NCBI GenBank assembly: GCA_902528875.1
Contig: CABZTX010000005.1
Coordinates: forward strand, 1 to 52,265
Direction: 5' to 3'
Source: an uncultured SAR86 cluster bacterium
GTDB taxonomy: Bacteria; Pseudomonadota; Gammaproteobacteria; Magnimaribacterales; D2472
DNA: 52,265 nt
Part shown: positions 1 to 8,096 of the stretch, one piece after another
Layout: each line of letters begins with the position of its first letter
Numbering within the stretch: the stretch's first letter is position 1
The notes under the pieces: generated by a model
What the model was told of the DNA's origin: nothing
What the model saw: only the letters and a program-made list of their open reading frames with translations
The model's database searches: none
Position numbers and translations under genes: made by a program

Positions 1-182
1 TAAAAGATTTTTATGATGATAATATCAACGATTTTGAAATTAGTCTTTCAGGAAGTGGTTCTTGTATGTATGTGACATACAACGAAAGGAAAGAAATAGA
101 TAAATTAGTTAAAAAAATTCCAAGTAATTGGAGATTCTTTTTCTGTAAACCATTACAATATTCGCCGATACGTCTCTTATAA
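1..182 (+). CDS. ispE: 4-diphosphocytidyl-2-C-methyl-D-erythritol kinase, C-terminal end (partial)
   Basis: Only the last ~59 codons are in the window; the frame begins at base 3 and stops with TAA at 180-182. The translation contains LSGSGSCMYV, which matches the glycine-rich GHMP-kinase motif near the C-terminus of IspE, and ends QYSPIRLL, resembling the E. coli tail with its SPLHR ending. IspE phosphorylates CDP-methylerythritol in the non-mevalonate isoprenoid pathway. The position directly before tRNA-Gln and prs fits the gammaproteobacterial order ispE-tRNA-prs. The start and most of the catalytic domain lie outside the window, so the call rests on a short fragment plus synteny. Confidence 0.8.
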   Translation, partial: KDFYDDNINDFEISLSGSGSCMYVTYNERKEIDKLVKKIPSNWRFFFCKPLQYSPIRLL

Positions 183-188
183 ATGTTT

Positions 189-263
189 TGGGGTGTAGCC
201 AAGCGGTAAGGCAACGGGTTTTGATCCCGTCATGCGTAGGTTCGAATCCTACCACCCCAGCCA
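189..263 (+). tRNA. tRNA-Gln (anticodon TTG)
   Basis: A 75-nt cloverleaf with encoded CCA. The 7-bp acceptor stem pairs TGGGGTG with CACCCCA. The anticodon stem CGGG/CCCG encloses a loop carrying TTG, and the T-arm contains GGTTCGAATCC. The U1-A72 acceptor start is typical of glutamine tRNAs. It lies 6 bases after the ispE stop and 27 bases before prs. Confidence 0.97.
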
Positions 264-290
264 TCTTTTATGATGTATCATGGTGCAATA

Positions 291-1244
291 ATGGATAAAC
301 AAAATTTAGATATTTTTACTGGTACTGCTAACCCAGATTTTGCAAAAGAAGTTTCAGATCTTCTTGGAATTAAAATTTCATCCGCTGATGTTGGATATTT
401 TTCTGATGGTGAATTAAGAGTTGAAATTGAAGAAAACGTAAGAGGACATGATACATTCATTATTCAATCAACCTGTTCTCCAACAAATAAGAATGTAATG
501 GAAATTATGCTAATTGCTGATGCGCTTAAAAGATCCTCAGCATCAAAAATTACAGCTGTAGTGCCATATTATGGTTATGCAAGACAAGACAGAAGAGTAA
601 GATCAGCTAGAGTTCCAATAAGTGCTAAAGTTGTTGCAGATATGTTTAGGTCTGTTGGTATTGATAGAGTTTTAACGATTGATCTTCATTCAGAAACTAT
701 TCAAGGCTTTTTTGATATGCCAGCAGATAATGTTTATGCAACAAAATTAATGGTAGATGATATTAAGTCAAATAATGAAAGAATTGAAATTGTTGTTGTG
801 TCACCTGATGTTGGGGGAGTTGTAAGATCACGAGCATTAGCAAAGCTTTTAGATCAAACTGATTTAGCAATTATTGATAAAAGAAGAGCTGCTGCAAATC
901 AATCTGAAGTAATGAATATTATTGGAGAAGTTGAGGGAAAGGTATGTATTGTTCCTGATGATATTATTGATACAGCTGGAACGCTTTGCAATGCTGCAAA
1001 TGCCCTCAAAGAAAAAGGCGCAAAAGCTGTTAAAGCATACATTACACATCCAGTTTTATCAGGACCAGCTATCGAAAGGTTAGAAAAGTCTGAAATTGAT
1101 GAACTTGTTGTAACAAATTCTATTCCACTATCCCCAGATGCTAAAAAATGCAGTAAAATACGCGTCATTTCATTAGGTTCAACAATTGCTGAATGTATAA
1201 AAAGACTTAGTAATGAAGAATCTTTAAGTGAAATGTTTATATAG
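291..1244 (+). CDS. prs: Ribose-phosphate pyrophosphokinase (PRPP synthase)
   Basis: Makes PRPP from ribose 5-phosphate and ATP for purine, pyrimidine, histidine, tryptophan and NAD synthesis. The 317-aa product is close to the 315 aa of E. coli and is colinear with it. Visible landmarks are FSDGE, ENVRG, the ATP-loop region [17 protein letters not shown] near residues 95-111, and the PRPP-binding loop [10 protein letters not shown] near 222. An in-frame ATG exists 21 bases upstream at 270, but the extra residues have no counterpart in the family, so ATG 291 is preferred. It lies between tRNA-Gln and rplY on the same strand and is probably co-transcribed with rplY, 8 bases downstream. Confidence 0.97.
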   Translation: MDKQNLDIFTGTANPDFAKEVSDLLGIKISSADVGYFSDGELRVEIEENVRGHDTFIIQSTCSPTNKNVMEIMLIADALKRSSASKITAVVPYYGYARQDRRVRSARVPISAKVVADMFRSVGIDRVLTIDLHSETIQGFFDMPADNVYATKLMVDDIKSNNERIEIVVVSPDVGGVVRSRALAKLLDQTDLAIIDKRRAAANQSEVMNIIGEVEGKVCIVPDDIIDTAGTLCNAANALKEKGAKAVKAYITHPVLSGPAIERLEKSEIDELVVTNSIPLSPDAKKCSKIRVISLGSTIAECIKRLSNEESLSEMFI

Positions 1245-1252
1245 AGAAAATT

Positions 1253-1969
1253 ATGTCAGATCAAATTATACTAAATGCAGATATAAGAGAAAGAACTGGA
1301 TCTAATAAAGCAAGAGTGATACGCAAAATTGATGGAATGGTTCCTGCAATTGTTTACGGTGATGAAAAAGAAACATTAAATATCAAATTAAAATTAAATG
1401 AACTCACTAAAGCTTCAGAAAATGAGCTTTTTTATACTCAAGTTCTTCTTATTAAAACAGGTGAGGATGAAGAAAAAGTTGTTTTGAAAGAGCTCCAAAA
1501 AGATCCAGCAAAAGGTAAGTTTTTACATGCTGACTTTCAAAGAGTATCAAGAAAAACAAAATTGAAAGTTGTTATACCTGTTAACTTTCTCAATGAAGAG
1601 GAATGTGTGGGCATTAGAGAAGATGGTGGAGTTGTTGCAAAAGCTATAAGAGAAATAGAGATTATGTGTTTAGCTGGAAACATTCCTGAAGCAATTGAAG
1701 TTGACATAGAAAATCTTCATCTTGGTGAATCAATAAGGCTAACAGAAATTTCACTTCCAGAGGGATCTGAAGTCCCTGGCTTAACTGAAGAAACTGATCA
1801 AATGGTTGTTTCAGTAAACGCACCTAAGGCTGTAGAAGAAGATCCTATTATTGAAGAAGATATTGTAGACGGCGAAGCTACAGAACAAGATGATTCATCT
1901 TCAGATGGTGAAGATTCTAGTTCTGAAAAGTCTGAAGAAACCAAAGAAGATAACTCTGAAGAAAGTTAA
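1253..1969 (+). CDS. rplY: 50S ribosomal protein L25, long CTC form
   Basis: Binds 5S rRNA in the large ribosomal subunit. The 238-aa protein is the long CTC/TL5 type: an N-terminal L25 domain (about residues 1-95, with ERTGSNKARVIR and LHADFQRV) followed by the TL5 C-terminal beta domain (about 100-190). From about residue 195 there is a tail almost entirely of Glu, Asp and Ser, which is common in CTC proteins. E. coli L25 is only 94 aa, so this is the Pseudomonas-like form. It sits between prs and pth, the usual prs-rplY-pth-ychF order. Confidence 0.96.
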   Translation: MSDQIILNADIRERTGSNKARVIRKIDGMVPAIVYGDEKETLNIKLKLNELTKASENELFYTQVLLIKTGEDEEKVVLKELQKDPAKGKFLHADFQRVSRKTKLKVVIPVNFLNEEECVGIREDGGVVAKAIREIEIMCLAGNIPEAIEVDIENLHLGESIRLTEISLPEGSEVPGLTEETDQMVVSVNAPKAVEEDPIIEEDIVDGEATEQDDSSSDGEDSSSEKSEETKEDNSEES

Positions 1970-1971
1970 AA

Positions 1972-2538
1972 ATGTACAGGCTTTGTATCATTGGACTAGG
2001 TAATCCTGATGCAAAATATCAAGGAACTCGCCATAATATTGGCAAAGATTGGTTAATTAAAAAATCTAGTCAATTCTTTAAAGAATTTACTTCTAAAAAA
2101 AAATTAAAATCTGAAATTGGAAAATCTCATTCTGATGAAATTTTATGGTCAATACCTAAAAATTTTATGAATGAATCTGGAGAAACAGTTCTAGCAATTC
2201 TAAAGTCAACAAATATTTCTACAGATATGCTTATAGTAATACATGATGATTTAGATTTAAATTTAGGCGATATTCGAATCAAAAAAGGTGGCGGACATGG
2301 TGGACACAATGGTCTTAGGGATATTATAAATAAAATTGGTAAGGATGACTTTATCAGGATAAGGATTGGCATTGGGCATCCTGGAAAAAAAGAAGATGTA
2401 ACTAATTGGGTTTTAAACAAATTTTCACCTGACGAAAAAATGACTCTTGATAGGGTATATTTACAATTTGCTGAAATATTTGAATTAATATGCAATGATC
2501 AAATAGACAAAGCTCAAAAAATTCTTCATACAAACTAA
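1972..2538 (+). CDS. pth: Peptidyl-tRNA hydrolase
   Basis: Frees tRNA from peptidyl-tRNA released by stalled ribosomes. The 188-aa protein has the family residues in place: Asn11 and His21 (in TRHNIG), Asn67 (in FMNESG), Asp93 (in HDDLDL) and Asn113 (in GGHNGLRD), corresponding to the E. coli catalytic and binding set N10, H20, N68, D93, N114. It begins 2 bases after the rplY stop, and ychF follows 4 bases after its own stop, so the three are very likely one transcript with translational coupling. Confidence 0.96.
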   Translation: MYRLCIIGLGNPDAKYQGTRHNIGKDWLIKKSSQFFKEFTSKKKLKSEIGKSHSDEILWSIPKNFMNESGETVLAILKSTNISTDMLIVIHDDLDLNLGDIRIKKGGGHGGHNGLRDIINKIGKDDFIRIRIGIGHPGKKEDVTNWVLNKFSPDEKMTLDRVYLQFAEIFELICNDQIDKAQKILHTN

Positions 2539-2542
2539 CATA

Positions 2543-3631
2543 ATGGGTTTTAAGTGTGGAATTATTGGACTTCCAAATGTTGGTAAATCAACTTTATTTA
2601 ATGCCCTAACAAAATCTAAAATTCCCGCTGAAAACTTTCCTTTCTGTACTATTGATCCAAATGTTGGGAAAGTTTTACTTCCTGACAATAGACTTAATCA
2701 AATTAATGAAATTATTAATAGTGAAAAAATTATTCCAGCCGTTCTAGACCTAGTAGATATTGCTGGTCTAGTTAAAGGTGCGGCAGATGGTGAAGGTTTG
2801 GGCAATTCATTTTTATCTAATATAAGAGAAATGACAGCATTAGCTCATGTTGTTAGATGCTTTGAAGATGACAATATTACACACGTAAATGGTTATGTTG
2901 ATCCTAAACGAGATGTTGAAATAATCAATTTAGAGCTAATACTTGCTGATTTAGAATCAGTAAGTAAAAGAATATTGAGAGCTGAAAAATTATTAAAAAC
3001 TAATGATAAAGAAAATAAAATTCGCTATGAGCTGTTACATTCTATAAAAAATGAACTAGAGCTTGGAAAGTTAATAAATCTTGAGGATTATGAGCTTTCT
3101 AATCAAAAAATTATAAAGGAATTTCAATTACTAACATCAAAACCAACTTTTTTTGTTGCCAATATTGATGAATCAGAAGATTCAAAACTTCATTTTGAAA
3201 GGCTCAAAAAATTTGCAGCGAATATAGGAGCATCTGTTATACCGGCATCTATAAAAATTGAGCAAGAAATATCATTACTTAAAGATGAAGAAAAATCAGA
3301 GTATTTAGAGCTTCTTGGAATGAGTGAGCCTGTGCTAAACAAAATTATTTTCGAAGGATACAGAATTCTTGGTTTAAAAACTTTCTTTACAGCAGGTCCA
3401 AAAGAAATTAGAGCATGGACGATTAAAAATGGATATTCTGCACCAAATGCCGCAGGAGTTATTCATACTGATTTTGAAAAAGGTTTTATAAAAGCTGAGG
3501 TTATAGATTTTAAAGATTTTATAGAATGTAATGGTGAGCTAAAAGCTAAAGAAAAAGGAAAACTCAGACTAGAGGGCAAAGATTATATAGTTAAAGATGG
3601 AGATATCATTCATTTTAAATTTAATGTGTGA
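2543..3631 (+). CDS. ychF: Redox-responsive OBG-family ATPase YchF
   Basis: A ribosome-associated P-loop NTPase of the OBG family that prefers ATP. The 362-aa protein has Walker A GLPNVGKS at residues 9-16 and a switch region DIAGLVKG near 73-80. In place of the usual G-protein NKxD base-recognition motif it has NIDE near residue 206, the hallmark of the YchF subfamily. The C-terminal ~85 residues are a TGS domain ([34 protein letters not shown]). The pth-ychF pairing is conserved across gammaproteobacteria. No strong Shine-Dalgarno precedes the ATG. Confidence 0.97.
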   Translation: MGFKCGIIGLPNVGKSTLFNALTKSKIPAENFPFCTIDPNVGKVLLPDNRLNQINEIINSEKIIPAVLDLVDIAGLVKGAADGEGLGNSFLSNIREMTALAHVVRCFEDDNITHVNGYVDPKRDVEIINLELILADLESVSKRILRAEKLLKTNDKENKIRYELLHSIKNELELGKLINLEDYELSNQKIIKEFQLLTSKPTFFVANIDESEDSKLHFERLKKFAANIGASVIPASIKIEQEISLLKDEEKSEYLELLGMSEPVLNKIIFEGYRILGLKTFFTAGPKEIRAWTIKNGYSAPNAAGVIHTDFEKGFIKAEVIDFKDFIECNGELKAKEKGKLRLEGKDYIVKDGDIIHFKFNV

Positions 3632-3638
3632 AAATTAA

Positions 3639-3666
3639 TTGACTCTTAATATTTTGATATTATCAT
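3639..3666 (+). promoter_or_regulatory. Candidate promoter for tRNA-Met
   Basis: TTGACT (3639-3644) and TATCAT (3661-3666) are separated by 16 bases, and each matches the sigma-70 consensus at five of six positions. The expected start is a few bases before the tRNA 5' end at 3676. It falls in the 44-base gap after ychF. An overlapping TATTAT (3658-3663) has poor spacing. Confidence 0.5.
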
Positions 3667-3675
3667 TCAACGATT

Positions 3676-3752
3676 GGCTATGTAGCTCAGATGGTTAGAG
3701 CACAGCACTCATAACGCTGGGGTCGGTGGTTCAATTCCACCCATAGCCACCA
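3676..3752 (+). tRNA. Elongator tRNA-Met (anticodon CAT)
   Basis: A 77-nt cloverleaf with encoded CCA, acceptor stem GGCTATG/CATAGCC, anticodon loop CTCATAA, and T-arm with GTTCAATTC. The fully paired first acceptor base pair (G1-C72) and the lack of three consecutive G-C pairs at the bottom of the anticodon stem mark it as elongator rather than initiator. The sequence closely resembles E. coli metT/metU tRNA. The last anticodon-stem pair is an A-C mismatch. It is convergent with the small membrane-protein gene ending at 3759. Confidence 0.95.
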
Positions 3753-3758
3753 TTTTTT

Positions 3759-3995
3759 CTATTTTTTATTAATTAAGAAAATAATTATTAAAGAAACGAG
3801 TGCAACAATCCCATTATCTCCAATGGCATCTAAGATTGTAATTAAATTTGAATAGACAATACCAACAAATGGAGCATCAACTCCAAATATTATTCCAAGT
3901 AATAAAGCAACAGCAATAACTGATAAAAGAACGTCTGTAGCTTGCTTTAAATAACTTTTTATTTTACTTAATGAATAAAAAAAATCTATTTTCAT
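3759..3995 (-). CDS. Small two-helix membrane protein, paralogue of the upstream 72-aa protein
   Basis: Family not recognised. The 78-aa product has a polar, basic N-terminus (about residues 1-18), then two hydrophobic segments (about 20-41 and 56-76) joined by a short loop containing GVDAP, and it ends in NKK. It aligns along most of its length with the 72-aa protein just upstream: SVIAVALLLGIIFG against AVIGLGVVAGIVFG, and IGDNGIVALVS against LGDAGLVGLLV. No good ribosome binding site precedes the ATG, and codon use is ordinary for the region, so it looks weakly expressed. A hairpin lies between the two genes. A function cannot be assigned; size and gene context do not distinguish a structural, regulatory or pore-forming role. 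Confidence 0.65.
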   Translation of the reverse strand: MKIDFFYSLSKIKSYLKQATDVLLSVIAVALLLGIIFGVDAPFVGIVYSNLITILDAIGDNGIVALVSLIIIFLINKK

Positions 3996-4010
3996 GAGAA
4001 CATTTTAAAT

Positions 4011-4036
4011 CAAAGGGAGATAAATATCTCCCTTTG
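4011..4036 (-). terminator. Perfect hairpin between the two small membrane-protein genes
   Basis: CAAAGGGAGATA (4011-4022) and TATCTCCCTTTG (4025-4036) are exact reverse complements. A realistic fold is a 10-bp stem with a loop of about 6 bases. On the minus strand it starts 12 bases after the stop of the 72-aa gene and is followed by ATTTAAAATG. That T-tract is poor, so it may be a weak terminator, an attenuator or an mRNA 3'-end stabiliser that lowers expression of the second gene. Confidence 0.6.
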
Positions 4037-4048
4037 AAAAGTAAATGA

Positions 4049-4267
4049 TTACTTAAGTAACCCTATTAAGATTGCAGCTACTAGCAAACCAACAAGACCC
4101 GCATCACCAAGTGAAGAAACTACACCAAGTAGATTTGTGAGTACATCGCCGAAGAACCAAGTATCGCCAAAAACGATACCAGCTACAACACCTAATCCGA
4201 TAACAGCAACAAGGATCTTTGTAAGACTTGATACTATATCGCCAATCATTTTCATTGCATTATCCAT
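4049..4267 (-). CDS. Small glycine-rich two-helix membrane protein, apparently highly expressed
   Basis: Family not recognised. The 72-aa product has a short amphipathic N-terminus (MDNAMKMIGDIVSS), hydrophobic helices at about residues 16-34 and 52-71, and a loop containing FGDTWFFGDV. Both helices are rich in Gly, Ala and Val. There is no signal-peptide cleavage site. The ribosome binding site is exceptional for this window: an uninterrupted G6AG on the minus strand, 5 bases before the ATG. The gene favours ATC and TTC codons, where the neighbouring paralogue uses ATT, ATA and TTT. Both suggest high expression. It could be cotranscribed with pnp (154-base gap) or use its own promoter in that gap. 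The coding call is strong; function is unknown. Confidence 0.78.
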   Translation of the reverse strand: MDNAMKMIGDIVSSLTKILVAVIGLGVVAGIVFGDTWFFGDVLTNLLGVVSSLGDAGLVGLLVAAILIGLLK

Positions 4268-4323
4268 AATAACTCCCCCCTATTAAGGTTTATTTATGTT
4301 TTGCACTTTCAATCAGAACACAA

Positions 4324-4353
4324 AATATGGAGGGAATCAAATTCTGTTAACAA
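4324..4353 (-). promoter_or_regulatory. Candidate promoter for the 72-aa membrane protein
   Basis: On the minus strand TTGTTA (4353-4348) and CATATT (4329-4324) are separated by 18 bases, each four of six matches to sigma-70 consensus. It would give a leader of about 50 bases ending in the strong G-rich ribosome binding site at 4273-4280. The match is weak and other AT-rich hexamers are nearby. Confidence 0.33.
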
Positions 4354-4360
4354 ATTTAAG

Positions 4361-4410
4361 ACACAATATTTGACTTTTTGAATTTTATCTAATAGTGAAC
4401 AAATATGTGT
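4361..4410. repeat. Imperfect inverted repeat downstream of pnp
   Basis: ACACAATATTTG (4361-4372) and CAAATATGTGT (4400-4410) pair with one bulge around a 27-base loop. It lies in the 154-base gap between pnp and the small membrane-protein gene. There is no clear T-tract in either direction, so it may be a 3'-end structure or chance in AT-rich DNA. Confidence 0.3.
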
Positions 4411-4421
4411 ATTATTTATAT

Positions 4422-6518
4422 TTAATCAGCTTTATTTGCTAAAGCTTTCATTGATAATTTCATCTTTCCTCTATCAAATCCTATTAGCTTTACTTCAATT
4501 TCTTGACCTTCTTCAAGAACATCATTTACATTTTCAGTTCTTTCCTCTGAGATTTCTGAAATATGCAGCAACCCGTCTTTGCCAGGTAAAATATTTACAA
4601 ATGCACCAAATTCAACAATCTTAACTACCTTTCCCTTATAAACTTTATCTAGCTCAGGTTCTTCAAGTATTCCTTCAATTATAGCTAAACATTCTTTCAT
4701 TGATTTTTGGTTTTGACCAAATACCGATACCACTCCATCATCATTAATATCAACAGTAGCACCAGTCTTTTCTTGCATTGATTTTATAACTGCTCCACCT
4801 TTTCCAATAATTTCTTTTATTTTATCTTTATCAACCATAAATGATTTCATTGATGGAGCATTCTCAGATAATTCTTTTGGAGAAGAAAGTACATCATTCA
4901 TAATCCCAAGAATATGATTTCTGGCCGATTTTGCTTTAATAAGAGCAGATTCCATGATTGATTCGTCTATTCCAGATATTTTAATATCCATCTGTAGTGC
5001 TGTGATTCCTGTTACAGTTCCGGCAACTTTAAAATCCATGTCACCAAGATGATCTTCATCTCCTAGAATATCTGTCAAAACTGCAAAATCATCTCCTTCC
5101 TTTATAAGACCCATAGCGATACCTGCAACTGGACTTGACAATGGAACACCAGCATCCATCAATGATAATGAGGTTCCACAAACTGATGCCATTGAACTTG
5201 AGCCGTTTGATTCGGTTATTTCTGATACAACTCTCATGGTATAACCAAATTCATCAACATCTGGTAATACAGCTTTTATAGCTCTTTTAGCAAGATTTCC
5301 ATGTCCTATTTCACGTCTTTTAGGGCCCATCGGCATTCCTATTTCTCCTACACTGTAAGCAGGGAAATTATAATGAAGCATAAAATTATCAGAGCCCTCA
5401 CCCTCGATTGATTCAATTCTTTGCGCATCTCTTGAGGAACCCAATGTTGCTACTACCATAGCTTGTGTTTCACCTCTTGTAAATAATGCTGAACCATGCG
5501 TACCTGGAAGCACATTTGTTTCTACAAAAATAGGTCTTACTGTATCAAGATCTCTTCCATCTATTCTTGGCAAATTATTGAGGATATTCCCACGAACAAT
5601 ATTTTTCTCTAATTCCTTGAATGAATTAATCGCCTTTCCCATTTCAATTTCGTCTAATTCTTCGTAATCTTCAGTAATCAATTTTTTAACATCTGATAGA
5701 GTATTGTTTCGTTCTGCTTTATTAGAAATTTTAAATGCCTCAGTTATTTGTTCTTTATATTTAGATTCGATTTCAGAATAGTAATTATTTGTATTTTCTT
5801 CCTCTTGAATAACCCATTCCTCATTTCCAGTTAAACCTTTGAGTTCATTACATGCGTTAATGACGGCTTTCATTTCTTGATGTCCAAATAAAACTGCCCC
5901 TAGCATAAGATCTTCATTCAATTCTTTTGCTTCAGACTCAACCATTAAAACTGCTTTATCAGTTCCAGCAACAACCATATCCAAATATGATTCATCTAAT
6001 TCTTCATAAGACGGATTTAAAATATATTCTCCATCTATGAAACCAACACGTGCAGCCCCCATAGGCCCATCAAAAGGAACTCCTGAGATGGTTAAAGCTG
6101 CTGATGCGCCTATCATTGCAGCTATGTCAGGATTTTGCTTTTTATCAGATGACATAACAGTGCAGAATATCTGTATTTCATTTGTAAAATTGTCAGGGAA
6201 CATTGGTCTAATAGGACGATCTATTAGTCTGGATGTTAACGTCTCTCTTTCTGTTGGACGTGCCTCTCTTTTGAAGAAACCACCAGGAATTCTACCAGTT
6301 GCGTAAAACTTTTCTTGGTAAAAGACAGCTAGTGGGAAAAATCCTTTGTTTGGATCTGCTTCTTTTTTTGCAACCACGGTAGTCAGTACTACCAGATCTC
6401 CTATGGTGACCATTACGGCAGCTGTAGCTTGTCTCGCAACTTTATTTGTTTCTATTTTTACTTTTTGATTTCCGTACTGGAATTCTACACTTGTAGATTC
6501 TAATTTATTATTTTCCAC
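4422..6518 (-). CDS. pnp: Polyribonucleotide nucleotidyltransferase (PNPase)
   Basis: A 3'-to-5' phosphorolytic exoribonuclease and degradosome component. The 698-aa protein has the full domain order: RNase PH 1 (about 10-145), all-alpha linker, RNase PH 2 (about 310-540, with [15 protein letters not shown] and [14 protein letters not shown]), KH (IGKGG near 569-573) and S1 (from about 620, [19 protein letters not shown]). Start is GTG, supported by AAAGG 8 bases upstream; the next Met is far inside. It follows rpsO by 28 bases, the conserved rpsO-pnp pair. E. coli pnp is autoregulated through cleavage of its leader; the gap here is short and no long hairpin is evident. Confidence 0.98.
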   Translation of the reverse strand: MENNKLESTSVEFQYGNQKVKIETNKVARQATAAVMVTIGDLVVLTTVVAKKEADPNKGFFPLAVFYQEKFYATGRIPGGFFKREARPTERETLTSRLIDRPIRPMFPDNFTNEIQIFCTVMSSDKKQNPDIAAMIGASAALTISGVPFDGPMGAARVGFIDGEYILNPSYEELDESYLDMVVAGTDKAVLMVESEAKELNEDLMLGAVLFGHQEMKAVINACNELKGLTGNEEWVIQEEENTNNYYSEIESKYKEQITEAFKISNKAERNNTLSDVKKLITEDYEELDEIEMGKAINSFKELEKNIVRGNILNNLPRIDGRDLDTVRPIFVETNVLPGTHGSALFTRGETQAMVVATLGSSRDAQRIESIEGEGSDNFMLHYNFPAYSVGEIGMPMGPKRREIGHGNLAKRAIKAVLPDVDEFGYTMRVVSEITESNGSSSMASVCGTSLSLMDAGVPLSSPVAGIAMGLIKEGDDFAVLTDILGDEDHLGDMDFKVAGTVTGITALQMDIKISGIDESIMESALIKAKSARNHILGIMNDVLSSPKELSENAPSMKSFMVDKDKIKEIIGKGGAVIKSMQEKTGATVDINDDGVVSVFGQNQKSMKECLAIIEGILEEPELDKVYKGKVVKIVEFGAFVNILPGKDGLLHISEISEERTENVNDVLEEGQEIEVKLIGFDRGKMKLSMKALANKAD

Positions 6519-6546
6519 GATTTTCCTTTAAATTATAAAAATGGTA

Positions 6547-6816
6547 TTAGCCCCTGAGATTTAGTTTTTTTACTAAATCTGAATAACTGTTAGCATCTTT
6601 CCTTTTTAAATAGGCTAAAAGCTTTCTTCTTAGATTGACCATTCTGATAAGACCAGTTCTGGAGTGATGGTCTTTATTATGATTTTTGAAATGATTTTGA
6701 AGTTTATTAATATTTTCTGTTAAAAGCGCTATTTGCACTTCTGGTGATCCAGTATCACCCTCATTTCTTTTAAATTTATTAACTATACTTGCCTTCTCTT
6801 CAGTTAATAGTGCCAT
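6547..6816 (-). CDS. rpsO: 30S ribosomal protein S15
   Basis: Early 16S rRNA-binding protein of the small subunit platform. The 89-aa length equals that of E. coli S15, with the conserved stretches [29 protein letters not shown] and [18 protein letters not shown] lies 9 bases before the ATG. The 84-base gap between truB and rpsO holds a TATAAT-type promoter and a small stem-loop. In E. coli S15 represses its own translation through a leader structure, so similar control is possible here. Confidence 0.98.
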   Translation of the reverse strand: MALLTEEKASIVNKFKRNEGDTGSPEVQIALLTENINKLQNHFKNHNKDHHSRTGLIRMVNLRRKLLAYLKRKDANSYSDLVKKLNLRG

Positions 6817-6855
6817 ATTATTATCCTTGTAATGTAATTAATGAACCGCAAACCT

Positions 6856-6876
6856 CTCATTACTGAAGTAAGCGAG
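6856..6876 (-). promoter_or_regulatory. Stem-loop in rpsO leader
   Basis: On the minus strand CTC-GC-TTAC, loop TTCA, GTAA-T-GAG folds with an internal bulge about 40 bases before the rpsO start. Its position fits an S15 autoregulatory leader, but it is short and has not been compared with known S15-binding structures. Confidence 0.3.
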
Positions 6877-6881
6877 CAAAT

Positions 6882-6909
6882 ATTATAACTTATTATTGAT
6901 TTAAACAAG
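6882..6909 (-). promoter_or_regulatory. Internal promoter for rpsO-pnp
   Basis: On the minus strand a perfect TATAAT (6887-6882) is preceded by TTGTTT (6908-6903, 15-base spacer) or CTTGTT (6909-6904, 16-base spacer). The -35 element overlaps the end of truB. A promoter at this place is known for rpsO in E. coli. Confidence 0.5.
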
Positions 6910-7740
6910 CTGTTTATGTTTTAAACACTTATTGTCAATTTCTCCAATCCCAATAAAAGTGTTATTTTGATCAATAATTTTATAAATATTTGTTAATTCA
7001 GTCCTATTTATAAGCTTTCGCCCATTTGAAAAGAATTTAAGTTCGGTTGAGTTTAACTCTAATGTTTCTAAATTTTGAAAAGCATCCTCAATGGGAATTA
7101 TGTGTCTTACTTTAAGTTCACTTAACGATCTAGAATCTTCAATTCTGAAGTCATCCTGTGAAATTCTTTTCAATGATTTCATATGTGCTCCACATCCCAA
7201 TTTTTTCCCAAGATCCCTTGCTATTGATCTAATGTATGTCCCTTTTGAACAGCTTATATTGAAAGAACAAATGTTATTAATTACATTGATATTGTTGATA
7301 TTTTTTATATTTATTTTTCGTGGATCTTTTTCAATCAATTTTCCTTTTCTTGCATATTTATATAATGGCTTTCCTTTATGCTTAAGAGCTGAAAAAAATG
7401 GAGGTTTTTGCAATGAAATCCCTATAAATTTTTGAATTTCTTCTGTTATTTTTTGCTTTTTTGGAATATTTTGTGATTCATAAATTACCTCCCCTGTTGC
7501 ATCATCAGTGTTAGTTGAAACACCAAGTTCAACTGAAACATTATAAGATTTATCTGCATTTAAAAAATAATTTGAAAATTTTGTTGCTCTATTAATTGCT
7601 AAAACTAATAGCCCCTCTGCAGCAGGATCAAGTGTTCCCAAGTGACCTACTTTTTCAAAAGAAAAGGTCTTTTTTACTTCTTGAACAATAAAATTTGATG
7701 AGTCACCATATCCTTTATTAACTAAAAGAAAACCATTCAT
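6901..7740 (-). CDS. truB: tRNA pseudouridine(55) synthase
   Basis: Isomerises U55 in the T-arm of tRNAs. The 279-aa protein carries the catalytic aspartate Asp38 in GHLGTLDPAAEGLL, with the usual motif II KGTYIRSIARDLG near residue 165. The family consensus GTLDPLATG is altered to GTLDPAAEG around the catalytic Asp. It is slightly shorter than E. coli TruB (314 aa) at the C-terminal end. It is part of the nusA-infB-rbfA-truB-rpsO-pnp run and starts 2 bases after rbfA. Confidence 0.95.
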   Translation of the reverse strand: MNGFLLVNKGYGDSSNFIVQEVKKTFSFEKVGHLGTLDPAAEGLLVLAINRATKFSNYFLNADKSYNVSVELGVSTNTDDATGEVIYESQNIPKKQKITEEIQKFIGISLQKPPFFSALKHKGKPLYKYARKGKLIEKDPRKINIKNINNINVINNICSFNISCSKGTYIRSIARDLGKKLGCGAHMKSLKRISQDDFRIEDSRSLSELKVRHIIPIEDAFQNLETLELNSTELKFFSNGRKLINRTELTNIYKIIDQNNTFIGIGEIDNKCLKHKQLV

Positions 7741-7742
7741 AG

Positions 7743-8090
7743 TTATTTGAGATTTTTAAATAACTGTTCTATATTTTTAGAATATTCAATACTCTCATCA
7801 AACTTAAAAATAACTTTAGGAACCCTTCTAATTTCAATACTTTTTGAAAGCTTCGATCTTATCATTCCAGATAATTTTTTTAGAAGTCTTTCCTCAATCA
7901 TACTCTCATTCTTTTTTATAGATTTTCCAATGACTGTGTAATAAAGATATGCGATTCCAATATCATCTGTGACCTTAACAGCAGTTATATTTAAGTTTTG
8001 AAATCTAGGGTCTTTAACATCCTTTTTTAAAATAAGAGAGACTTCTCTTTTAAGTAAATCTGCAATTTTTTCAGACCTGTTCGATGCCAT
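7743..8090 (-). CDS. rbfA: Ribosome-binding factor A
   Basis: A small KH-fold factor for late 30S maturation at the 5' end of 16S rRNA. The 115-aa product shows the family N-terminus (RSEKIADLLKREVSLIL), KDPRF, the ITAVKVTDD strand and the C-terminal RRVPKVIFKFDESIEYS. It lies between infB (6-base gap) and truB (2-base gap), exactly as in E. coli. Confidence 0.95.
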   Translation of the reverse strand: MASNRSEKIADLLKREVSLILKKDVKDPRFQNLNITAVKVTDDIGIAYLYYTVIGKSIKKNESMIEERLLKKLSGMIRSKLSKSIEIRRVPKVIFKFDESIEYSKNIEQLFKNLK

Positions 8091-8096
8091 AAACTT

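Noticed and set aside
11-214. Minus-strand 67-aa frame at the left edge
   Set aside because: It is antisense to the ispE C-terminus and runs into tRNA-Gln.
270-290. Upstream ATG extending prs by 7 codons
   Set aside because: The extra residues are absent from the family, and ATG 291 aligns with the E. coli N-terminus.
3753-3775. T-rich stretch after elongator tRNA-Met as an intrinsic terminator
   Set aside because: No hairpin other than the tRNA itself precedes the T-runs, and the stretch is the 3' end of the convergent gene.
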